Assembly (NCBI GenBank): GCA_023388675.1
Contig: JAEWFU010000033.1
Location: forward strand, 1-5,612
DNA: 5,612 nucleotides
Source of the DNA: Pseudomonadota bacterium
Lineage (GTDB): Bacteria > Pseudomonadota > Alphaproteobacteria > Rhizobiales > Rhizobiaceae
Direction of reading: 5' to 3'
The position numbers and the translations under genes were made by a program. Under the pieces are notes generated by a model. The model saw only the letters and a list, made by a program, of their open reading frames with translations, was not told the DNA's origin and did no database searches. Every line of letters starts with the position of its first letter. Within the stretch, counting starts at the first letter, position 1. Shown piece after piece: positions 1-5,043 of the stretch.

Positions 1-473
1 TCGGTCGTTGCGATTTCGACCCTCGCGCCGGCGATCTTAAGCTCGGCTTCGCTCTGTTCCTCGTTCCACAGATAGGCCCAGCTCTGCCAGCCATCCTCGT
101 GTCGCAGCATCACCCGCGTCTCGATCAACCGCACCTTCTCGTCAGGCCTACGGAAATCGGCCGGAAAGGCGAAGCTTTTGATCAACGCTGACCCGACGGG
201 AAACTCGAACGCCTCTTCGGCATCGTAGCGCGCGGCCTTGCCTTCCGGCACATAGACGAAACGCTGCTTCAGCGCGCCGTCGGAGAACAGCGCGGTGTGC
301 GGCTCGAACGGCACCACGCCTTCGGTCGGCGCCTGCGCGCGCGCATCATCGAAGAAACCGAACTCGGACAGCAGCCGCGGCGGCTTGTCAGCCATGATCG
401 CCGCATCGGAAGGGGCCGCATAGGCGGGAAGAGAGAAGATAGCTGCCATGCAGACAGCGATTGCCCGGACCAT
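1..473 (-). CDS. SO2930-family (HNE_0200-type) diheme c-type cytochrome, N-terminal part only
   Basis: Reading the minus strand from the ATG at 473 gives 157 codons that run off the left edge. Residues 1-20 form a plausible Sec signal peptide: R3, a hydrophobic core, then PAYAA. The mature part has the pattern I associate with the SO2930/HNE_0200 family: LLSEFGFF (34-41), GVVPFEPHTALFSDGA (52-67), RFVYVPEG (71-78), FEFPVGSALIKSF (89-101), RLIETRVML (115-123) and YLWNEEQSEAEL (134-145). In this family the CxxCH haem motifs lie further towards the C terminus, so none is expected or seen here. It is presumably a periplasmic or outer-membrane electron carrier; partner and substrate are unknown. 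It lies downstream of the beta-helix gene on the same strand, and the two families are known to be paired. The start is uncertain: no good Shine-Dalgarno precedes 473, a second in-frame ATG is at 449, and the upstream DNA is a repeat element. Confidence 0.82.
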   Translation of the reverse strand, partial: MVRAIAVCMAAIFSLPAYAAPSDAAIMADKPPRLLSEFGFFDDARAQAPTEGVVPFEPHTALFSDGALKQRFVYVPEGKAARYDAEEAFEFPVGSALIKSFAFPADFRRPDEKVRLIETRVMLRHEDGWQSWAYLWNEEQSEAELKIAGARVEIATT

Positions 474-495
474 GCGGAGGGCAGCGTTTCTTCGC

Positions 496-651
496 GCCCC
501 CCTCTGTCCTGCCGGACATCTCCCCCACAAGGGGGGAGATCGATCGACTACCCAGCTTTCGCCAATCTCAAACGTTGTAGAAGGGTCGGGAGGTAGGAAG
601 CTGCCGATCTCCCCCCTTGTGGGGGAGATGTCCGGCAGGACAGAGGGGGGC
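496..651. repeat. RIME-like foldback intergenic element, 47-bp perfect inverted arms
   Basis: The left arm (496-542) and right arm (605-651) are exact reverse complements over 47 bp, separated by a 62-bp centre (543-604). Each arm carries its own smaller dyads. In the left arm these are GTCC/GGAC (506-509 with 514-517, loop TGCC) and ATCTCCCCC/GGGGGAGAT (518-526 with 532-540, 5-nt loop); the right arm mirrors both at 630-641 and 607-629. The arm sequence, with its CTGTCCTGCCGGACATC block followed by a C-run/G-run hairpin, resembles the short mosaic palindromic repeats scattered between genes in Mesorhizobium and other Rhizobiales. I see no coding capacity and no clear target-site duplication. 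It fills most of the gap between the beta-helix and cytochrome genes and would fold strongly in a transcript crossing both. The repeat structure is certain; the RIME family name is from memory. Confidence 0.9.
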
Positions 652-691
652 AACGTAAAGTGCCAACCTCCGAGCATGGCTCTCATTCCCA

Positions 692-1927
692 CTACGCCCC
701 TTTGTCCTGCGGCAAGGTCACCGGCGCGGGTTCAGGCAGCGAGCCCTTGTAACCGGCAATGTCCTTGTCCGGCCACCAGCCCCAGGGCAGCAGCATCTGC
801 GAGATCATCTTGAGGTTGGCGAAGGTCGTGTCTTCCGCTTCGACGATATAGATCCGGTCCCCCGCCGACACCCATGAGAAATATTCCGGAATCCGCGTCA
901 CCCCGTCCCACACGATGTCCGGCACCGGCGTTCCGGAGACGTCGGAGATGATCTTGCCGACCTCGCCATCCGGCTCGCCGCCTCCCTCTCCATAGGTGTT
1001 ACCGTGAACATAGACGCCGCGCGGCACGAACATGTAGGCGTCGTCCTCGTAGTCGTTCGGATATGCGGCGATCAGCACGTGGGCCGTGCCGTTGCGGTCG
1101 AAGCGGTTGCCGAAGACGTGCACGTTGCGGTTGGCCATTACCATCACGCCCATGCCCTTGGGCACGATGCCGACGATGTTGCCCTCCGGCGCGAAATTAG
1201 GCGTGTCGTTGTCCATGACGTCATTGTCGAAGACGCGAATGTCGTGCCCGCCCTGCACCGGCAGATTCGGCAGGTCGAAGATGAGAATGCCGCCTGTGTT
1301 GCGGCGCGCGGTGTTGCCGTAGACGTCGGCCCTGTAGGAATTCTCGATCTCGATACCCGCGACGTTATATTCTGCGACCGAATTGCGGACGATGATATCC
1401 TCGCTCTGCCCGACATAGATGCCGGCATCGGATGCGCCGCGCACGGTCACGCCCTCGATCAGGACATTTCTGGAGGAAACCGGATAGACTCCATAGGCTC
1501 CGTTTTCAGCCTTGGGTCCGCCCGTCCACTCGACGCGCAGGTTTCGAAAGGTGATCTGATCCGACCCTTTCGACTTGACGCCGTCGCCCTTGGTGTCCTC
1601 GACAGCGAAGTCTTCCAGCACCACCCGGTCGGAAGTCACCAGCAGCCCCTCGCCCGCGCCGGCCTGTCCCTTGAAGGACAGTACAGTTCGATCCGCGCCC
1701 TCGCCGCGCACGGTCACCTCGTCGACGTCCAGCGACAAGCCGTCGACCAGGTCGTAGCGACCGGCGGCGATTGTCACGGTATCGCCCGGTTCTGCCAGAA
1801 TAAGAGTTTCTATCAGTCGTTCGTTGGCGTCGGGGCCGGGCATCACGCGGTGATCTGCCGCGAATGTCGGAAGCGCCAGACAAGAAAGTACGGCAGTCGC
1901 CGCCAGAGACTCTTTGACAAATCGCAT
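692..1927 (-). CDS. Secreted parallel beta-helix repeat protein (TIGR03805-type), partner of SO2930-family cytochrome
   Basis: This is a 411-aa protein with an N-terminal signal peptide (K5, hydrophobic 7-20, probable cut after TFA at 23). Cys16 sits in a weak lipobox-like VLSC, so a lipoprotein is an alternative. Residues about 36-315 form a right-handed parallel beta-helix of the pectate-lyase-like/NosD type. Its repeated rungs have short strands and Asn/Gly turns: VTVRGEGADRT (71-81), VVLEDFAVEDTKGDGV (102-117), VLIEGVTVRGASDAGIYV (155-172), IIVRNSVAEYNVAGIEIENS (178-197), VYGNTARRNTGGILIF (202-217) and VHVFGNRFDRNGTAHVLI (269-286). A C-terminal region (about 327-411) holds a Trp-rich segment, LLPWGWWPDKD (379-389). 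Such folds bind or cleave polysaccharides, but no enzymatic activity can be assigned here. The start at 1927 is supported by a strong Shine-Dalgarno, GGGGAGG at 1941-1935, 7 nt upstream. It is divergent from a TetR gene and upstream of the cytochrome gene, so probably co-transcribed with the latter. Confidence 0.88.
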   Translation of the reverse strand: MRFVKESLAATAVLSCLALPTFAADHRVMPGPDANERLIETLILAEPGDTVTIAAGRYDLVDGLSLDVDEVTVRGEGADRTVLSFKGQAGAGEGLLVTSDRVVLEDFAVEDTKGDGVKSKGSDQITFRNLRVEWTGGPKAENGAYGVYPVSSRNVLIEGVTVRGASDAGIYVGQSEDIIVRNSVAEYNVAGIEIENSYRADVYGNTARRNTGGILIFDLPNLPVQGGHDIRVFDNDVMDNDTPNFAPEGNIVGIVPKGMGVMVMANRNVHVFGNRFDRNGTAHVLIAAYPNDYEDDAYMFVPRGVYVHGNTYGEGGGEPDGEVGKIISDVSGTPVPDIVWDGVTRIPEYFSWVSAGDRIYIVEAEDTTFANLKMISQMLLPWGWWPDKDIAGYKGSLPEPAPVTLPQDKGA

Positions 1928-2001
1928 GGCGCATCCTCCCCTTTACCATCACGATGGTCGTACTATTGCATGAAGTCAATAAAGATGAAACGATTTCATA
2001 T
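1928..2001. promoter_or_regulatory. Divergent control region between beta-helix gene and tetR, with two candidate operator dyads
   Basis: This 74-bp gap separates two divergent genes and must hold at least the beta-helix gene promoter. It has two clear short dyads. ATGAAA-CGA-TTTCAT at 1985-1999 ends 2 nt before the preferred tetR start. ACCATC-AC-GATGGT at 1945-1958 lies just upstream of the beta-helix Shine-Dalgarno. Both contain ACGAT at the centre. A weaker TATTG/CAATA pair (1964-1968 with 1977-1981) lies between them. On the minus strand TTGACT (1979-1974) is a fair -35; a 17-nt spacer leads to CATCGT (1956-1951), a poor -10 that would overlap the second dyad. TetR-family repressors usually bind such dyads in their own divergent promoters. 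The dyads are seen directly; binding and promoter positions are inferred. Confidence 0.5.
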
Positions 2002-2628
2002 ATGAAGGAAGATACTGCTCCCAAGGGCGCACGCCCACGACAGCAACGGGCCATCGAGACCCGCGCCAGCCTGCTTGCTGCCGTGGAAACCATTGTCGCG
2101 GAAGAAGGCATCCAGGCAGTCACGACCACGCGGGTAGCCAGCGACACCGACGTCGCCGTTGGAACGATCTACCGTTATTTCGCCGACCGCGACGCGATGC
2201 TGCTGGCGGCCTACGACGCGACTGTCGCCAGGCTGATCGACACCTGCCACGCAGCCCTCGAAAACCTCCAGGACGGAACGCCCGTTGAAGACGCCGCACG
2301 ACACCTGCTCGGCGTTTATCTGGAGGCGGCGGAGGCCACGCCTGCCCATGCGGGCCTGCTCGCAACCATGCGCCTGCTGCGGCCGATCGAGGTCGACCGC
2401 AGTTCTACCGGCGATCGCGTCATCACCGATCTCGTCGCCCCGTTCTTCGAGCGCTTCACACGCAATGCCGAGGTGAACCCGCTGCAGCTCCAGCTTCTGG
2501 GCTCAACTCTGGGCACGATGGTGGACCTCTATCTCGTTGCACCTGATGATACCGATCGCGCGCTCGTGCGTGCCGAGACGGAGGCATATCTGCTTTTCAT
2601 GATCGGGCGCATCGTCGAGGAACGCTAG
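2002..2628 (+). CDS. TetR/AcrR-family transcriptional regulator
   Basis: The 208-aa product has the normal TetR size and layout. A basic N-terminal arm (8-21, with RPRQQRAIETR) leads into a helix with LLAAVETIVAEEG (24-36). The helix-turn-helix follows at about 39-62: AVTTTRVASDTDVAVGTIYRYF, then ADRDAML. The rest (about 70-208) is an all-helical ligand-binding and dimerisation domain, too variable to predict a ligand. I prefer the ATG at 2002 over an in-frame ATG at 1954. The extra 16 residues (MVVLLHEVNKDE...) do not look like a TetR arm, and the earlier start would put both the 1985-1999 dyad and part of the 1945-1958 dyad inside the coding region. Neither start has a good Shine-Dalgarno. 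It probably represses itself and the divergent beta-helix/cytochrome genes. Family assignment is firm; the target set is inferred from position. Confidence 0.9.
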   Translation: MKEDTAPKGARPRQQRAIETRASLLAAVETIVAEEGIQAVTTTRVASDTDVAVGTIYRYFADRDAMLLAAYDATVARLIDTCHAALENLQDGTPVEDAARHLLGVYLEAAEATPAHAGLLATMRLLRPIEVDRSSTGDRVITDLVAPFFERFTRNAEVNPLQLQLLGSTLGTMVDLYLVAPDDTDRALVRAETEAYLLFMIGRIVEER

Positions 2629-2719
2629 TTCGAACGCGCCCTGTTCATTCGGGCCGGGTTGTTCTATGCCCCATTCCAACCATGATCGCCCGCCATTGAG
2701 GCGCAATCGCAGGTATACG

Positions 2720-3367
2720 ATGAATCCGACAGAAGCGCCCTCGCGTTGCCGTATAGTGCTCATTGCGCCACCCGCAGTGGAGGCCGGCAGGCTCGTTGCC
2801 GCCCTTGACGGCGGTGATGTCGCATCTCTGATCTTGCCGGCCTGGGACATGGACGACGATGCGTTCCAGCGTTATGCGGAACAGGTCGTGCCTGCCGCCC
2901 AGGAGCGCGGCGTCGCTGTGGTGATCGGCGAGAGCAGCCGTGTCGCCATGCGCACCGGCGCGGATGGCCTGCATGTCGAGACCAGCCGCCGGGAACTCGA
3001 GGAGATCATCGCCAAGCATCAGGCCAGGCTGATGATCGGCACCGGCGGCGCGACAAACCGCGACGACGCGCTGGAGCTTGGCGAGGCGCGGCCCGATTAC
3101 CTCTTTTTCGGCCGCTTCGGCTACGACAACAAGCCTGAGCCGCATCCGCGCAATCTCAAGCTCGGCGAGTGGTGGGCCGAGATGGTGCAGGTCCCCTGCA
3201 TTGTCGCCGCCGGCTCGGAGATCGAGAGCGCGTTGACGGTTGCCGCCACCGGCGTCGAATTCGTGGCCTTGTCCGAAGCGATCTATTCCGACGGCCGCGA
3301 CCCGGCTGAAAGCGTTGCGACGGTCAACGCCGCATTGGACGCGCAGGCTCCACGGCTGGAGGACTGA
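2720..3367 (+). CDS. Divergent thiamine-phosphate synthase/TenI-fold protein (ThiE-like)
   Basis: This 215-aa protein has the alternating beta/alpha pattern of the ThiE/TenI TIM barrel. Recognisable pieces are RIVLIAPP (11-18), GVAVVIGESSRVAMRTGADGLHVE (64-87, matching the ADGxH strand of ThiE), LMIGTGGATNRDDALE (104-119), PDYLFFGRFGYDNKPEP (125-141, matching the DYxxxGP region), VPCIVAAG (158-165) and VEFVALSEAI (179-188). ThiE joins the thiazole phosphate and hydroxymethylpyrimidine pyrophosphate halves of thiamine. Here the usual QxRxK, ND and GQxD catalytic and metal-binding motifs are not recognisable, so real ThiE activity is doubtful. The start at 2720 has AGGT five nt upstream. An in-frame ATG at 2666 would add 18 basic, low-complexity residues and is less likely. 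The next gene begins 3 nt after its stop, so the two are almost certainly co-transcribed. Automatic pipelines would probably call it thiamine phosphate synthase. Confidence 0.75.
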   Translation: MNPTEAPSRCRIVLIAPPAVEAGRLVAALDGGDVASLILPAWDMDDDAFQRYAEQVVPAAQERGVAVVIGESSRVAMRTGADGLHVETSRRELEEIIAKHQARLMIGTGGATNRDDALELGEARPDYLFFGRFGYDNKPEPHPRNLKLGEWWAEMVQVPCIVAAGSEIESALTVAATGVEFVALSEAIYSDGRDPAESVATVNAALDAQAPRLED

Positions 3368-3370
3368 GTT

Positions 3371-4330
3371 ATGCGTAGGCCGGCCTTCGTGCTGATCGCG
3401 GGTCTGTCGGTGGTCACGCCCGCGCTGGCCGAAACCAGCGGCCCCGACGGCGGGAGGGTCACGACCCCAGCCCCGGACAAGGTCGATCCCGAGCGTTTCT
3501 CGGAGCGGCCGGCGGACATCGCCTATGGCGCGTTCCAGAGAGGCCTCTACAAGACGGCGCTCAATCTGGCGACGCCGCTGGCGCTCGAAGGCAACCCCGC
3601 AGCACAGACCCTCGTCGCCGAGATTTACTCGCGGGGGCTGGGCGTCCGGCAGGACGTCGTAACCGCGATGGAGTGGTACGAGAAGGCTGCCGAGCAGAAG
3701 GTACCCGAGGCGGTTTTCCAGCTCGCCATGATCCTGCTCGACGGCGGTGCGGAAATCGGCGATCCGGACCGCGCCTACACGCTTCTCAAGGAGGCGGCCG
3801 ACGCGGGCAACAGGCTGGCGCAGTTTAATTTCGCGCAGATGACCAACAGCCGCGATCAATCGCCGGAAGGCATGAAAACGACCGCCACATATTACGAGAA
3901 AGCCGCCGAGGCCGGCCTTGCGGATGCCCAATATGCCATGGCGCAGATTTACGAGCAGGGCTTCGGCGGCAAGCCGGTCGACATGGACGAGGCGCGGCGC
4001 TGGCTGGAACTGGCCGCGGCCCAGAATTTCGACACCGCGCAGATCCAGCTCGGCACCTGGCTGGTGGAAGGCATCGGAGGCAAGCATGAGCCCGAGGAAG
4101 GTTTCTCCTGGCTGCTGCGCGCGGCAAGGGCCGGAAACCCCGCGGCCCAGAACCGGATCGCCAAGCTCTATCGCGCCGGCATCGGCGTCGAACCCGACCG
4201 GGTGACGGCCGCAGCGTGGTATTTGCGCGCGCGGCGAGCGGGTCTGATCGACACGATCATGGAAGATCAGCTTGACGGCCTCACGGAAGATGAGATGCAG
4301 CTTGCCAGCAGGCGCGCAGCCGTACTCTGA
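3371..4330 (+). CDS. Secreted SEL1-like (tetratricopeptide-type) repeat protein
   Basis: The 319-aa product begins with a signal peptide (RR at 2-3, hydrophobic 5-16, probable cut after ALA at 20). A Pro/Gly-rich linker follows to about residue 47. From about 50 to 291 there are SEL1-type helical repeats of 35-37 residues, six in my reading, with the usual A-x-x-x-L/M-A...G...Y/WxxKAAxxG pattern. Clear copies are 75-110 (AEIYSRGLGV, AMEWYEKAAEQK), 183-219 (YAMAQIYEQGFGG, ARRWLELAAAQN), 220-255 (GTWLVEGIGG, FSWLLRAARAG) and 256-291 (AKLYRAGIGV, AAWYLRARRAG). The repeats form a solenoid for protein binding, here probably in the periplasm; the partner is unknown. A strong Shine-Dalgarno, GGAGGA at 3358-3363, lies 7 nt before the start and inside the end of the upstream gene, which shows tight operon coupling. 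Confidence 0.87.
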   Translation: MRRPAFVLIAGLSVVTPALAETSGPDGGRVTTPAPDKVDPERFSERPADIAYGAFQRGLYKTALNLATPLALEGNPAAQTLVAEIYSRGLGVRQDVVTAMEWYEKAAEQKVPEAVFQLAMILLDGGAEIGDPDRAYTLLKEAADAGNRLAQFNFAQMTNSRDQSPEGMKTTATYYEKAAEAGLADAQYAMAQIYEQGFGGKPVDMDEARRWLELAAAQNFDTAQIQLGTWLVEGIGGKHEPEEGFSWLLRAARAGNPAAQNRIAKLYRAGIGVEPDRVTAAAWYLRARRAGLIDTIMEDQLDGLTEDEMQLASRRAAVL

Positions 4331-4448
4331 CGGAAGCACTCGCGAAAGCCGACGTCCGCTCTCTTGCCTCTCCGGCCGTTTTGTGGTCTTGGAGCGCCGA
4401 TAAGTGCGCCCCTTGCGGCGTGGCACGCACAAATTCCGGAACCACACA

Positions 4449-5012
4449 ATGGCTAAGATCAACGGCAACGAAATCCGTCCCGGCAACGTCATCGAACACG
4501 ATGGCGGTCTGTGGGTGGCGGTCAAGACCAACGCGGTGAAGCCCGGCAAGGGCGGCGCCTACAACCAGGTCGAACTCAAGAACCTCATCAACGGCACCAA
4601 GCTGAACGAGCGCTTCCGCGCCGCAGAGACCGTTGAGAAGGTGCGTCTGGAACAGAAGGACTTCACCTTCCTCTACGAACAGGGCGACGCGCTGGTGTTC
4701 ATGGATGACGAGAGCTACGAGCAGCTCGAACTCGACAAGGAGTTCGTCGGCGAGCGCGCGGCCTTCCTGCAGGACGGCATGAAGGTGACCGTCGAACTCC
4801 ACGAGGAGCGCCCGATCGGCATCTCCCTGCCCGATCAGGTGACGCTGACCATCACCGAGGCCGACCCGGTCGTGAAGGGCCAGACGGCAGCTTCGTCCTA
4901 CAAGCCTGCCGTGCTGGAAAACGGCATTCGCGTTATGGTCCCGCCCTTCATCTCGTCGGGCGAAAAGATCATCGTCGACACCAACGAGATCACCTATATC
5001 AGCCGCGCCTGA
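4449..5012 (+). CDS. efp: Translation elongation factor P
   Basis: This 187-aa protein has the standard EF-P length and is recognisable end to end. It binds between the ribosomal P and E sites and relieves stalling at consecutive prolines. The three beta-barrel domains are roughly 1-63 (KOW-like), 64-127 and 128-187. The tip loop is KPGKGG with Lys34, the residue that EpmA beta-lysylates in many proteobacteria. Other family stretches are [18 protein letters not shown] (5-22), [15 protein letters not shown] and the C-terminal [26 protein letters not shown] is the family N terminus, so the ATG at 4449 is chosen; an upstream in-frame GTG at 4404 would add 15 unrelated residues. Only a weak GGA (4438-4440) serves as ribosome binding site. 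Neither epmA nor epmB lies within this window. The gene is followed 31 nt later by a SuhB-type phosphatase gene on the same strand. Confidence 0.97.
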   Translation: MAKINGNEIRPGNVIEHDGGLWVAVKTNAVKPGKGGAYNQVELKNLINGTKLNERFRAAETVEKVRLEQKDFTFLYEQGDALVFMDDESYEQLELDKEFVGERAAFLQDGMKVTVELHEERPIGISLPDQVTLTITEADPVVKGQTAASSYKPAVLENGIRVMVPPFISSGEKIIVDTNEITYISRA

Positions 5013-5043
5013 GCGGCTGATACCTGAATTTTGGAGACCGTGA

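Noticed and set aside
496..651. Foldback element as a factor-independent terminator
   Set aside because: The arms form strong GC hairpins, but neither strand has a T-run following them, so an intrinsic terminator is not supported.
448..813. A 121-codon plus-strand frame across the foldback element
   Set aside because: It is translated mostly from the repeat arms and crosses into the 3' end of the beta-helix gene. Such repeat-derived frames are a common false gene call in rhizobial genomes.
1954..2001. Upstream in-frame ATG for the TetR gene
   Set aside because: It adds 16 residues unlike a TetR N-terminal arm and places the operator-like dyad within the coding sequence; 2002 gives a standard-length regulator. 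It is not fully excluded because neither start has a strong ribosome binding site.
1004..2005. A 333-codon plus-strand frame opposite the beta-helix gene
   Set aside because: The product (HVGVVLVVVRICG..., VAVDVGPVGILDLD) is the antisense image of beta-helix repeats. It has no ribosome binding site or domain, and the minus-strand gene is clearly the real one.
2629..2719. Terminator or promoter between tetR and the ThiE-like gene
   Set aside because: Only a trivial 8-bp palindrome (GTTCGAAC at 2628-2635) and poor promoter matches are visible; nothing is strong enough to annotate.
4362..4410. sigma-70-like promoter for efp (TTGCCT or TTGTGG with GATAAG)
   Set aside because: Spacing between the possible -35 elements and the -10-like GATAAG is about 29 or 12 nt, neither acceptable.
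2645..4549. A 634-codon open frame on the minus strand spanning the ThiE-like, SEL1 and start of efp genes
   Set aside because: It is antisense to three genes with clear family identity and good start signals. Its product is rich in Arg, Gly and His with no recognisable domain, typical of a complementary-frame shadow in high-GC DNA.
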